64,000 bases of DNA from Alkaliphilus sp. NP8 (GTDB lineage: Bacteria > Bacillota > Clostridia > Peptostreptococcales > Natronincolaceae): NCBI GenBank assembly GCA_015978205.1, contig JADWMM010000032.1:1-64000 (forward strand), written 5' to 3'. The translations under genes were made by a program, and so were the position numbers. Below the pieces are notes generated by a model. The model was given only the letters and a program-made list of their open reading frames with translations, did no database searches and was not told the DNA's origin. This document shows, piece by piece, positions 18,541-27,878 of this stretch (its first letter is position 1; every line of letters begins with the position of its first letter).

Positions 18541-18665
18541 ACTAATAATCCCCTTCGCTACTAAGCTTTATCTGCTCTGTTTAATTTGCGTCTTTGCTAA
18601 TTATATATAATATTAGTATTTACTTCAACTATACCTTTCATTACTTTTAGCTTTTAAAAAATAAA

Positions 18666-18705
18666 ACAAGCATGACAACTTAAGACTAAAAGTCATCATA
18701 CTTGT
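18666..18705 (-). terminator. Terminator of rubrerythrin
   Basis: A 16-bp stem with three G-U pairs (18666-18681 with 18690-18705) and an 8-nt loop is followed on the minus strand by TTTTATTTTTT. Confidence 0.85.
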
Positions 18706-18748
18706 TAAAGTTTATTTCAATATTATTTATAAATAATATATGTAGTAT

Positions 18749-19309
18749 CTAAGCTGGAAAATCCTTATACATTTCTTTTTTAGCTCCACAAACTGGACAT
18801 TTTTCCGGTGCTTCTCCAACTACAGTATGCCCGCAAACTGGACATACATATACTGTTCCAAGCTCCATATCTTTGCCTTGCTTTGCCATATCTTGAGCAT
18901 CTTTAAATAGCTTTGCATGAATTTTTTCTGCTTCTAAAGCATAGTGGAAAGCTTTTTCAGCACCTTTTTCTTCTTGAAAACGTGCTGTTTCTAAATAAAC
19001 AGGATACATCTGCTCTATTTCATGAAGCTCCCCATCTATTGCTCCTTGTAAATTATTTTCTGTTTTACTCGCTCCAAATACAGCTCCTGCTGTAACAGTA
19101 AAATCTCCTTCTTTATCCTTTAGCTCTCTAAAGTGATTATCTGCATGAGCATACTCTGCATAGGCTATTGCTCTAAAAAGCCTTCCTATATTGGGCATGT
19201 TTTCTTTATCTGCTACATCGCCCCAAATTAGATATCTCATATGAGCCATACTTTCTCCACCATATGCTGATCTTAAAAAATCTGCTGTCATAGCATTATT
19301 TACTGACAT
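18749..19309 (-). CDS. rbr: Rubrerythrin
   Basis: A 186-residue peroxide reductase that protects anaerobes by reducing H2O2 with electrons from rubredoxin or NADH. The N-terminal ferritin-like four-helix domain carries diiron ligands in GGESMAHMRY, AYAEYAHADNH and the matching GELHEIEQMYP and EAEKIHAKLF helices. The C-terminal rubredoxin-like domain has two CPxCG knuckles (CPVCGHT and CPVCGAKK) binding one iron. The length is normal for the family. It is monocistronic. Together with SOD, MsrA and the flavodiiron protein it is one of four oxidative-stress genes within about 13 kb. Confidence 0.95.
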   Translation of the reverse strand: MSVNNAMTADFLRSAYGGESMAHMRYLIWGDVADKENMPNIGRLFRAIAYAEYAHADNHFRELKDKEGDFTVTAGAVFGASKTENNLQGAIDGELHEIEQMYPVYLETARFQEEKGAEKAFHYALEAEKIHAKLFKDAQDMAKQGKDMELGTVYVCPVCGHTVVGEAPEKCPVCGAKKEMYKDFPA

Positions 19310-19438
19310 GTATAAACACTCCTTTAATAATTAATAACGTTCTGTCTTACACGTAATTTCTCCATTAGTTATTATTGAGCCTATTAATAAAAAGTATACA
19401 TGTCTTGTTTAATGCTTATTATAAATTAATTTAGTTTT

Positions 19439-19906
19439 CTAGTTTTCACTAACTCTTTCTTTTAACCTATCTTCACTAATTTGTAATCGCTTAGATAATA
19501 TAAATGTTATAATAATAGCTGCAATTATTCTAGTTCCTAATAATAAGTATCCATTGGCGCCAACTGCAACAAATAGTAGGGTATCTTCAAATACTGCATG
19601 ACAAGTAATTAGAAAGACTGAAATTAAAAACATATCCTTTTTAGAAAGGTCACCTTCTTTAGCACTTTGTATTAAAACCCCAGCACCATAAGATAAACCG
19701 AAAATTATTCCTATTAAAAGTGGTAATGTAGATTCTTTGGACATACCTAAAAACTTTGTTAAAAATCTAGATGAATTAGATATTTTATCTAACACTTTAT
19801 AATCCTTAGCTATTTGCATAATAATCATAAGAGGTATAACTACTATAGCTAGGGAATAAACCGTATCGAAGCTTCCCATTAACCCCTCTCTTAAAATATC
19901 TATCAT
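19439..19906 (-). CDS. Gate-domain (nucleoside recognition) membrane protein, second of pair
   Basis: A 155-residue protein with about four hydrophobic helices and the Gate/nucleoside-recognition pattern, including GIIFGLSYGAGVLIQSAKEG. It resembles the SpmB half of the SpmA/SpmB pair, though it is too short and divergent for a firm name. Its ATG overlaps the stop of the upstream Gate protein by four bases, so the two are translationally coupled and probably form one heteromeric membrane complex. The transported or sensed ligand is unknown. Confidence 0.75.
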   Translation of the reverse strand: MIDILREGLMGSFDTVYSLAIVVIPLMIIMQIAKDYKVLDKISNSSRFLTKFLGMSKESTLPLLIGIIFGLSYGAGVLIQSAKEGDLSKKDMFLISVFLITCHAVFEDTLLFVAVGANGYLLLGTRIIAAIIITFILSKRLQISEDRLKERVSEN

Positions 19907-20328
19907 ATTAGAGCACCAACCCTTCCTACAATAATACCAAACAGAACTGCTAGACCCATTCTAATTAGTAGAGCATGAGAAACTTTAAATCCTAATTTTT
20001 TAACAACAGCAGTTTCTACTAATAGAGAATGTGAAAAAGAAAGCATTATAGATAAAATAGTAATTTGTAGTATTGTTAAATCTATAGCTTTCATAGCTCC
20101 TATAGCAGCATATATATTAAGTACATTTCCAAGAACTAATACTATGGCTGCCTCACCAGGTAAATTAAAAATTCCCATTAATGGTTCAAATAAAACAGTT
20201 ATCCAATCTATTAAAGGAGTACTATTTATTATTGTTACAATAATATAAACAGGTACCATTACTTTAGCTAAAAGCCATGTAGTTTCTAGCCCTTTTTTAG
20301 TACCTGTCTTTATAGAGTTTAGTAGCAT
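19903..20328 (-). CDS. Gate-domain (nucleoside recognition) membrane protein, first of pair
   Basis: A 141-residue protein with four hydrophobic helices and a Gate domain. The segments LGNVLNIYAAIGAMKAI and MLSFSHSLLVETAVVKKLG are typical, and the protein corresponds to the N-terminal half of a split nucleoside-recognition transporter. GGGAGGTG is placed best for the ATG at 20326-20328, so the ATG 18 nt upstream was not used. Cotranscribed and coupled with the following Gate protein. By analogy the pair may act in transport or spore maturation, but that is inference. Confidence 0.75.
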   Translation of the reverse strand: MLLNSIKTGTKKGLETTWLLAKVMVPVYIIVTIINSTPLIDWITVLFEPLMGIFNLPGEAAIVLVLGNVLNIYAAIGAMKAIDLTILQITILSIMLSFSHSLLVETAVVKKLGFKVSHALLIRMGLAVLFGIIVGRVGALI

Positions 20329-20510
20329 ATTACTCACACCTCCCATTTTATTTTGATGTTATTTAATATTTATAGTCATTTAAATATTCTTCTATGATTA
20401 ATATTAAAGTCTTATAAATTATACCATATTAGCTTTTTAAAGTTAACTTATATAGTTTATTTTCATATTATAAAATTGAATAATAGTAAACTAAAAAAGG
20501 AGTGACTATA

Positions 20511-20996
20511 ATGGGATATTCAGAAATAAATTGTAGAAATACAGCTGTAGCATATATAAAAGGTGGTCCTCTTGCACCTAATATTAGAGGAATGGTTCGG
20601 TTTGAAAAAGCTGCAGGAGGTACAAATGTATATGTTGAAATAACTGGACTTCCATGTTACAAACCAGCAATGGGAAATAATGCTCCCATAGGCCCTCATG
20701 GCTTTCATATTCATGAAAACGGTACCTGTGAAGTAGGTGACCCTAATAACCCATTCCAAGCTGCAGGTGGACATTGGAATCCGTATGACCAGCCTCATGG
20801 AAACCACGCAGGAGATTTTCCAGTTTTATTTTCTAATGATGGAGTAGCTATAATGGAGTTTTTTACAGATAAATTTACTGTTGAAGATGTAGTAGGAAAA
20901 ACAATTATAATTCATGAAAATCCAGACGATTATAGATCTCAACCTTCTGGCGATGCAGGTAAAAGATTAGCTTGTGGAGTTATTATGTGGGGTTGA
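20511..20996 (+). CDS. Cu/Zn superoxide dismutase-like protein, no signal peptide
   Basis: A 161-residue protein of the SodC family, which dismutates superoxide. All metal ligands are present: HGFHIHE (two Cu His), GGHWNP, HGNHAGDFP (Zn ligands plus Asp) and IIIHENPDDY. The Cys pair in NGTCEVGD and LACGVI can form the family's disulfide. There is no signal peptide, so it is probably cytoplasmic like Bacillus YojM-type proteins, where metal loading is uncertain. The ATG at 20511 follows AAAGGAGTGAC; an in-frame GTG 9 nt earlier lies inside the ribosome binding site. It is a monocistronic gene. Confidence 0.9.
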   Translation: MGYSEINCRNTAVAYIKGGPLAPNIRGMVRFEKAAGGTNVYVEITGLPCYKPAMGNNAPIGPHGFHIHENGTCEVGDPNNPFQAAGGHWNPYDQPHGNHAGDFPVLFSNDGVAIMEFFTDKFTVEDVVGKTIIIHENPDDYRSQPSGDAGKRLACGVIMWG

Positions 20997-21008
20997 TATT
21001 TAAGTAAA

Positions 21009-21060
21009 TAATATTACCGATGTCTAACGTATACTTTCTTTGTTAGATATCGGTAATATT
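21009..21060 (+). terminator. Long hairpin terminator after the SOD gene
   Basis: TAATATTACCGATGTCTAAC pairs with GTTAGATATCGGTAATATTA in a stem of about 20 bp with one G-U pair and a loop of about 12 nt. There is no T tract on the plus strand, so termination is inferred from the stem alone. Confidence 0.65.
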
Positions 21061-21099
21061 ACAGTTAATCATTTAAAATATACTCATTAAATCAGAAAA

Positions 21100-21891
21100 T
21101 TATACTTTTGTACAATCAACTTCATATGTAATATATTCATTATCAAAATTATAACCTAACTTTTGTGCTAATGATAAAGATTCTTTATTCGCCGCATCCC
21201 AACTTGGATAAATTCCTCTTTTAATACATTCAATGATTAACTTTGAAGCGCAAACAGTTGCTAATCCCTTTTGTCTATATCCCTCTCTAGTACCGATTTC
21301 GATTTCAATTCCCTCATCATAGACAGTATAAGAAGATGCACCGCAAACAAGCTTACCTAAATGCAATATAGCAAACCCAACACCTCGTTTTTTATAATCA
21401 TCAAATGAAAGAAATTGTGAGCAAAAATCATATGACCATTCTTCTTTCACTGATATATTGTATAAATGTTCGTCTATAGGTACCAAATCATATTCTTCAG
21501 AAAGGTTATCTATATAAGCTTGTAACTTGTTTATATTAAAATTATTTGTTTCCTTCTTTATCGCATACCTATAGTATTTTTTGAACTTGTTCTCATATTC
21601 TTCTTCAATCAATGTTGCCCAAGATTCATTAGAAGGTACCATTAGAATCCAATCCTTATTATATAAGCTAGGTATATTTTTAACTAATAATCGAGCTTCA
21701 TCAGCCTGACTATCCCCAGCATAAAAACAAAAATCTCCAGTTATAACTTGGGCACATGTAGGACTTTCAATACAATTTGCCCATGCATTACCCATATGTC
21801 CTTGTAAACATGACCATACTAATGTTTCTTTTGTTTTTTCAAATAAAGAACTAATTCTTGATATTTTCTGTTTAGGTAAATAATGTATCAT
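21100..21891 (-). CDS. GNAT family N-acetyltransferase
   Basis: A 263-residue protein of the GNAT_acetyltran (PF12746-like) group, which transfers acetyl from acetyl-CoA. The N-terminal part (QGHMGNAWAN, FCFYAGDS) is typical of this group. The C-terminal GNAT fold contains the acetyl-CoA loop GTREGYRQKGLATVCASKLI and the final SLAQKLGYNF. The substrate is unknown. The ATG follows AGGAGATG. It stands alone. Confidence 0.85.
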   Translation of the reverse strand: MIHYLPKQKISRISSLFEKTKETLVWSCLQGHMGNAWANCIESPTCAQVITGDFCFYAGDSQADEARLLVKNIPSLYNKDWILMVPSNESWATLIEEEYENKFKKYYRYAIKKETNNFNINKLQAYIDNLSEEYDLVPIDEHLYNISVKEEWSYDFCSQFLSFDDYKKRGVGFAILHLGKLVCGASSYTVYDEGIEIEIGTREGYRQKGLATVCASKLIIECIKRGIYPSWDAANKESLSLAQKLGYNFDNEYITYEVDCTKV

Positions 21892-22131
21892 ATATATGCA
21901 TCTCCTATACTATAATTTGCTAGATTGTTTACCAGTACATCCTATAAATATAATATTATTCCTAGTCCTGTCCTCAAAAGTTACTAATACTTAAATTTAT
22001 ATATTACTTTCAACCATTAATTCTTTAGATTTCACTACTTTTTAATAAATATATAATAAACTCCCTCAATTACCTACATTATACATAATCTTTCGTCAAT
22101 ATCTTGTCGAAGTATGTAAAATTAAGAATAA
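21892..22131. other. Intergenic region without recognisable gene
   Basis: Between the GNAT gene and the TDH terminator the sequence is AT-rich with stops in all frames. Apart from the GNAT ribosome binding site (about 21899-21905) I see no promoter, repeat or RNA structure that I can support. Confidence 0.5.
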
Positions 22132-22171
22132 AAAAATAAGCAAACCACCTTTAAGGCAATTTGCTTATTTT
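22132..22171 (-). terminator. Terminator of the threonine dehydrogenase gene
   Basis: AAAATAAGCAAA and TTTGCTTATTTT form a 12-bp stem around a 15-nt loop, with further T residues on the minus strand. Confidence 0.85.
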
Positions 22172-22210
22172 GTATTCTTATTTATATTTTAATTTTATTA
22201 TTAAAATTTA

Positions 22211-23161
22211 TTATTTTAGTTTTTTGCTAAGGTTTTCTAACATGTCTTTTGTCATTGCTGCTAAATCATACTGTGGATCCCAGCCCCACTCTTCACGAGC
22301 TTCTTTATCATCTAAAGAATTTGGCCAAGAATCTGCTATTTTTTGTATATCAGCATCTACATCATATTCTAGTTCAAACTCTGGAATATGCTTTTTAATT
22401 TCAGCTGCAAGCATTTCTGGGTCAAAGCTCATTGAAGCAATGTTAAATGCATTTCTATGAACTAATTTAGATGGATCAGCTTCCATTATTTTAACTAATG
22501 CTGTTATAGCATCTGGCATATACATCATATCCATGTAAGTTCCTTTATCAATAAATGATGCATATTTTTTATTTTTAATAGCTTCGTAGAATATATGTAC
22601 TGCATAGTCAGTTGTTCCGCCACCAGGTAAAGATTTATGTGAAATTAATCCTGGGAATCTAACTCCTCTAGTATCTAAGTTGTACTTTTCATGGTAGTAG
22701 TCACATAATAATTCTCCTGCAACTTTAGTAACTCCATAAATAGTTGTAGGTCTCATTAACGTATCTTGTGGCGTATTGTCTTTTGGTGTAGATGGACCGA
22801 ATGCAGCGATTGAACTTGGCGTACAAACTGCACAGTTGTTCTTTCTTGCTACTTCTAATACGTTGAATAATCCACCCATATTAATATTCCATGCTAATGC
22901 AGGGTTCTTTTCACCAGTAGCAGATAATAAAGCAGCTAAATGATAAATAGTGTCTATGTTATACTTTTCAACTACTTCAGCTAATCTACTTTCATCTGTA
23001 ACGTCTATTATTTCATAAGGACCAGATTCTACAACTTCTCCAGTTGCTTTATCGTTTATATCACTTGCAACTACATTGTCATTACCATAAGACTCTCTTA
23101 ACTTCATAACTAATTCTGAACCTATTTGTCCTAATGCTCCTGTTACCAAAATCTTTTTCAT
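22211..23161 (-). CDS. NAD-dependent L-threonine 3-dehydrogenase (SDR/epimerase type)
   Basis: A 316-residue extended SDR protein that oxidises L-threonine to 2-amino-3-ketobutyrate, feeding glycine and acetyl-CoA production. The NAD motif is GALGQIGSEL at 8-17. The catalytic Ser/Tyr/Lys set is in TPSSIAAFGP and the YGVTK motif. The segment GGGTTDYAVHIFYEAI and the C-terminal DSWPNSLDD identify the SDR-type threonine dehydrogenase rather than a sugar epimerase. AGGAGG lies upstream of the ATG. No kbl gene (the usual partner ligase) is adjacent. Glycine production would suit an amino-acid fermenting clostridium. Confidence 0.88.
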   Translation of the reverse strand: MKKILVTGALGQIGSELVMKLRESYGNDNVVASDINDKATGEVVESGPYEIIDVTDESRLAEVVEKYNIDTIYHLAALLSATGEKNPALAWNINMGGLFNVLEVARKNNCAVCTPSSIAAFGPSTPKDNTPQDTLMRPTTIYGVTKVAGELLCDYYHEKYNLDTRGVRFPGLISHKSLPGGGTTDYAVHIFYEAIKNKKYASFIDKGTYMDMMYMPDAITALVKIMEADPSKLVHRNAFNIASMSFDPEMLAAEIKKHIPEFELEYDVDADIQKIADSWPNSLDDKEAREEWGWDPQYDLAAMTKDMLENLSKKLK

Positions 23162-23414
23162 ATCTACGCCTCCTATTATTTAATTAATAAACTGTAAATC
23201 ATATAAATATATAAATTACAAACCTTTTATAAAGTAACCTTAATACTTATAATATATTTTACCCATGCTAATGCAAATTATAGAACGAATTATATGATAT
23301 CATAATTTATATATTTAAATTAAATGTATATATTAAAAATAACGTAATTTGCTAAATTTTACAAGTATATTAGTTAAATTGTTAACAATATTTAATATTT
23401 TGTTTATTATCCCA

Positions 23415-26345
23415 CTATTGAAACACTTTAACAAAACTATTAAATTCATCTTTATTTTCTTTTATTTTATCCTCATTTCCTAAAACACACAAGTAATTTT
23501 CTTTCATTGCATTTTTTAGTAAAGAACTATATTTTCGTATATCATCTACAGTAGTGTTTAAAACTTCTTCTCTTTCTTTCTGAAGTTCATCTAAAGTTAC
23601 TTTACTTATATAATAAGTAGTGGCTCTGTCACCTTCCATAAATGGACTTAAAGGTGAATCTAAGTTATTAATTGTACCTATAATATATTTTCTCATTTCT
23701 CTTTCATCAGAATTAAAATCTTCTAAGTACTTAAACATATTGTTATATACATTAAGCGTACCTTTTAAGTTTGGATCTCTATAAGAGCTAAATACAAGAT
23801 TTCCGTTTTTAGAAAAATTAGCTAAAGCCCCATATGCCCCCCCTGCTACTCTAACTTTGTTCCATAAATAATCTAAGCTTATTATAGTTTTTAATACTTG
23901 CATATGACCTGAATATTCATAACCTAATTCTTTAAAGTTGACTCCTTTTGCTACATATTGTACCTCTCCAGGTGTTAATAATCCTTCGTTTTTAGGACCT
24001 AAATCAAAAGAATAAGTATATTTTTCTAGCTTTTCATTAGGTAGTTTATGTATAAAGGTTTTAACTTCTTTATTAATATTTTCAAAGTCTTTTTGCTCTG
24101 ATGTAATACTCGTTAAAAGATTGTTTTTGTTAAAAATCAAATTATATGTTTTTATTAAGTTTTCTATTATTTCATCTTTCTTTTCACTGAATTTATCATC
24201 TAAGTCAGATATAAACATATAATATGAGATTCCATGAATATTTTCTATATAATTTCCAACAGGAGATAAATATGAGTTTACTCTCTTAGCTGCCATTATA
24301 TGACCTTGATCTAAAAGACTCATTTCTGATCTAGATTTTGTTTCAGCAATTACTTCTTTAATTCTATTTACTTTATCAAATTTTGTTTTTAATAATAACT
24401 CTGTTAATAAAGTAAATAGTTTTTCTATATTACTATTTAATGAAGAACCTCTAACAACAAATTTAGGTAAATAGTCTTTATAACTATGTTTTAAAGAGTA
24501 AGTTTCTACTTTAGAATGAATTCCTCCTGTATTAATATTTATTAAATTAGCTAATTCCTCGTAGCTGTGGTTTTCTGTTCTAATTTTACCTATTAAAGTT
24601 TCTAATAATACTGAATAAGGAATTAGTTCTTGAGGAATACATTTTGTATCAAAATATAAATTTACATAAGCAATACCATTCGTAAAAGTTGGATAATGTA
24701 GAACATCAACTTCTTCTACATTTGATTTAGAAATAGATATATCTTCTACTTCCTTCTTAATATCTTCTCTATTAAGTAAAGGTATTGTTGCTAATGTTTC
24801 ATCAGTTTCTACTTTAGTTTGATACTCTTCTAGTTTTTCTTTCTTTGTTATAATTTCATTAATTTCATCTTTAGATAAATTTTTCTTACATTCTTCTAGT
24901 CTTTCTTTTTCTTTCTTTTCTTTTTTACTTGCTAATCCTTTTTCTGGCTTTAATGTTACTAATGTACTGTGTGTATTGTTTAATATGTTTTCTTCTATTA
25001 TTTTTTCAAAATAATTACTATTAAGAGCACTTTTTATATTTTTTAAGCTATTTTCATATTCTAAATGTAACCATGGACTTTCATCATAAAGCCAACTATT
25101 CATAGCTTTAATATTATAAATTAATCCTTTAGGTCTATGTCCAAAATCAGCTTCTCTTAACTTAAATTCATGGATATTTATTGCTGCTTCAATTAATTTT
25201 TTATCTATACCTTCATTTACAATTTTTCTTAAGTTATTTTCAATTATATTTAAAAACTGCTCTTTATCTTCTGTATTAGCTCCCTTAACTACAACACTAA
25301 ACACAGGCTGCATAATACTGTTATCAAATGAACCAAATACATCTTTACCTATATTTGCTTCAATTAATGCTTTTTTTAGGGGTGCCGCTGGAGACCCTAA
25401 AAGTATATAGTTTAAAATGTTAAATGCTAAAACTTTTTCTGGATTTTTTGAACTTCCAACAACATAATTTTTACTTAAATATGTTTTGTTTTTTTCATTT
25501 TCATCTGAAGAAATAGAATATACTTCTTCAATATCTTTACTTTCGTTAAAATCAGGTTGCAGTTCAATATCTGAATCTACTTTTATCTCATCAAATTCAT
25601 TTAAATATTCTTCATCTATAAACTTTAAATTATTTAATATGTCACAATTCCCATATAAATAAATATAACTATTTGATGGGTGATAATAAAATTTATGAAA
25701 ATCTATGAATTGCTTATATGTAAGATTTGGTATATCCTTTGGATCTCCTCCGGACTCAAATCTATATATAGAATCTGGGAATAAAGACTCTTGTATCTTC
25801 CCAAACAGTACTTGTTCTGGAGATGAAAAAGCTCCTTTCATTTCATTATATACAACACCTTTAATTGAAAGTGGCTGGTTTGGCTCTTTTAAGTCATAGT
25901 GCCACCCTTCCTGCATAAAACTCTCAGGCTCTTTATATATATTAGGATGAAACACTGCGTCTAAATATACATCCATTAAATTCTTAAAGTCTTTATCGTT
26001 TTGACTTGCTATAGGGTACATAGTTTTATCTGAAAAAGTCATTGCATTTAAAAAAGTATTTAAGGATCCTTTAGCAAGTTCAATAAATGGGTCTTTTAGT
26101 GGAAACTTTTTTGATCCACAAAGCACTGCATGTTCTAATATATGAGGTAACCCAGTATTATCACTTGGAGGAGTTCTAAAACTAACTGAAAAAACTTTAT
26201 TACTATCATCATTCTCTAAGTGAATTAATTTAGCGCCACTTTTTTTATGCTTAAATAACCTTCCTATTGAATTTACTTCCTTTATATTTTTTTCGTCTAA
26301 TAGTTCAAAACCATTATAAATATTTCCTACTTCTAGCCTATCCAT
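23415..26345 (-). CDS. M16C family zinc metallopeptidase (presequence protease-like)
   Basis: A 976-residue insulinase-family peptidase that degrades peptides inside a closed chamber. The inverted zinc motif HxxEH is at 68-72 (PHILEHAVLCGS), and a downstream Glu-containing helix (about residues 120-150) supplies the third ligand. The central M16C-associated domain is present, and the C-terminal inactive M16 repeat contains YDESP and GGAYGA. There is no signal peptide, so it is cytoplasmic. The ATG at 26343-26345 follows AGGAGG; an upstream in-frame start adds 17 residues without a ribosome binding site. It lies 71 bases after cinA, possibly cotranscribed. Confidence 0.92.
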   Translation of the reverse strand: MDRLEVGNIYNGFELLDEKNIKEVNSIGRLFKHKKSGAKLIHLENDDSNKVFSVSFRTPPSDNTGLPHILEHAVLCGSKKFPLKDPFIELAKGSLNTFLNAMTFSDKTMYPIASQNDKDFKNLMDVYLDAVFHPNIYKEPESFMQEGWHYDLKEPNQPLSIKGVVYNEMKGAFSSPEQVLFGKIQESLFPDSIYRFESGGDPKDIPNLTYKQFIDFHKFYYHPSNSYIYLYGNCDILNNLKFIDEEYLNEFDEIKVDSDIELQPDFNESKDIEEVYSISSDENEKNKTYLSKNYVVGSSKNPEKVLAFNILNYILLGSPAAPLKKALIEANIGKDVFGSFDNSIMQPVFSVVVKGANTEDKEQFLNIIENNLRKIVNEGIDKKLIEAAINIHEFKLREADFGHRPKGLIYNIKAMNSWLYDESPWLHLEYENSLKNIKSALNSNYFEKIIEENILNNTHSTLVTLKPEKGLASKKEKKEKERLEECKKNLSKDEINEIITKKEKLEEYQTKVETDETLATIPLLNREDIKKEVEDISISKSNVEEVDVLHYPTFTNGIAYVNLYFDTKCIPQELIPYSVLLETLIGKIRTENHSYEELANLININTGGIHSKVETYSLKHSYKDYLPKFVVRGSSLNSNIEKLFTLLTELLLKTKFDKVNRIKEVIAETKSRSEMSLLDQGHIMAAKRVNSYLSPVGNYIENIHGISYYMFISDLDDKFSEKKDEIIENLIKTYNLIFNKNNLLTSITSEQKDFENINKEVKTFIHKLPNEKLEKYTYSFDLGPKNEGLLTPGEVQYVAKGVNFKELGYEYSGHMQVLKTIISLDYLWNKVRVAGGAYGALANFSKNGNLVFSSYRDPNLKGTLNVYNNMFKYLEDFNSDEREMRKYIIGTINNLDSPLSPFMEGDRATTYYISKVTLDELQKEREEVLNTTVDDIRKYSSLLKNAMKENYLCVLGNEDKIKENKDEFNSFVKVFQ

Positions 26346-26416
26346 CGTTGTTTCCTCCTTAATTTTTAAACCATTATACACTATACTTCTGTACAAACCT
26401 ATTATTTCCTTTAATA

Positions 26417-27658
26417 CTATATATTATATGTAATAATTTCTCTTCTAAGAAAGTCTAATGCACTAGTTGTTACCATATTGCGTATTCTGTTTCTATTACC
26501 ATTTAAATTTAATTTTTTATATGTTACATTTCCGTTTAAATAAAGACCTATATAAACAAGTCCTACTGGTTTTTCTTTAGTTCCTCCATCAGGACCTGCA
26601 ACTCCTGTTACAGATATACCTATATTTGTACTCGCAAGTTTTGCAACTCCTTCAGCCATTTCCATAGCTACTTGTTCACTAACTGCACCATATTCATCTA
26701 AAGTTTCAGTTTTAACACCTAAAAGTCTTTCTTTAGAATTATTGCTATATGTAACAACGCCTTCCATAAAGACTGATGATATACCTGGATAATTAATTAA
26801 TCGTCCAGATAGCAATCCACCTGTACAAGACTCGGCAGTAGCAATAGTGAATTTGTTTTTTATTAACAATTCTGCAACTGTACTTTCTAAGGTAATATCT
26901 CCTTCTCCGTATATATTATCTCCTAATATATCTCTTATTTGCTTTTCAAGTGGAACTATTAACTTCTCTGCTTCTTCTTTTGTAGCACCACTAGCTGCTA
27001 TTCTAAGTGTTAAACCATGGGATTTTGCATATGGAGCTACTGTAGGATTTGTTTGATTATCTACAATATCCATTATTTTTTCTTCCATATGACCTTCTCC
27101 AATGCCACATATATTTAAAACTTTAAATGCAAAAACTTTTTCTTGATATTTTTTAAGATAAGGAATAACTTCATTTTCAAATAGAGGCACCATTTCTCTA
27201 GGTGGTCCTGGCAATAAAATTAGTTTTTTATTTCTTTCTTCAATAATACATGCAGGAGCTGTACCATTAGGATTGTGTAATATAATAGCTTCTTCAGGGA
27301 AATATGCCTGCTTTCTATTACCTTCATTTACAATTAAACCTCTTTTGTTAAAGTAATTCTCTATACTTTTTAATGATTCTTCGTGTAGAAATAATTTTCT
27401 ATTTAAAAACTTAGCTGCAACTTCTTTAGTAAGGTCATCTTTTGTAGGACCTAATCCTCCTGTAGTAATTATTACATCTGATCTTTGAAATGCTACACTA
27501 TAAGCTTCATTTAGCCTTGCTTCATTATCTCCAACTACAGATTGATGATAAACATCTATCCCTAAATCTACTAATTCTTTAGCTATATATTGAGCATTAG
27601 TATTAACTATTTCACCTAATAAGATTTCTGTACCAATTGAAATAATCTCTGCCTTCAA
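26417..27658 (-). CDS. cinA: CinA: competence/damage-inducible protein with NMN deamidase domain
   Basis: A 413-residue two-domain protein. Residues 1-170 are the molybdopterin-binding-like (MoCF) domain with TTGGLGPTKDD. Residues about 250-405 are the PncC/CinA C-terminal domain with TAESCTGGLL and GVAGPDGGT, which in family members deamidates nicotinamide mononucleotide to salvage NAD precursors. It uses a TTG start at 27656-27658 after AGAGGTG. It sits upstream of the M16C peptidase gene. Both domains are complete. Confidence 0.95.
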   Translation of the reverse strand: MKAEIISIGTEILLGEIVNTNAQYIAKELVDLGIDVYHQSVVGDNEARLNEAYSVAFQRSDVIITTGGLGPTKDDLTKEVAAKFLNRKLFLHEESLKSIENYFNKRGLIVNEGNRKQAYFPEEAIILHNPNGTAPACIIEERNKKLILLPGPPREMVPLFENEVIPYLKKYQEKVFAFKVLNICGIGEGHMEEKIMDIVDNQTNPTVAPYAKSHGLTLRIAASGATKEEAEKLIVPLEKQIRDILGDNIYGEGDITLESTVAELLIKNKFTIATAESCTGGLLSGRLINYPGISSVFMEGVVTYSNNSKERLLGVKTETLDEYGAVSEQVAMEMAEGVAKLASTNIGISVTGVAGPDGGTKEKPVGLVYIGLYLNGNVTYKKLNLNGNRNRIRNMVTTSALDFLRREIITYNI

Positions 27659-27812
27659 ATTTTACACCTCTTCATATGTCAATTTTTATATGTACTTAGC
27701 AAATAAACTTAAATATTTTATGTTATTTTTACAATTATAATTATATTCTATTCTACTATAAATTTTCCTTAATTGCATATTTTAAAACAAGAATAATTCA
27801 TTTTAACATAAA

Positions 27813-27847
27813 AAATAATACCCTCTCTAAATAGAGAGGATATTATT
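27813..27847 (-). terminator. Terminator of the LysM protein gene
   Basis: AATAATACCCTCTCT and AGAGAGGATATTATT form a 15-bp stem with a 4-nt loop just downstream of the LysM gene. Confidence 0.85.
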
Positions 27848-27878
27848 ATATTTAATTATAAATATTTAAAGTCTGATT

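Noticed and set aside
23378-23389. ATTGTTAACAAT as a Rex operator before threonine dehydrogenase
   Set aside because: It is only a 12-bp palindrome lacking the usual 18-bp Rex pattern and is more than 200 bp from the gene.
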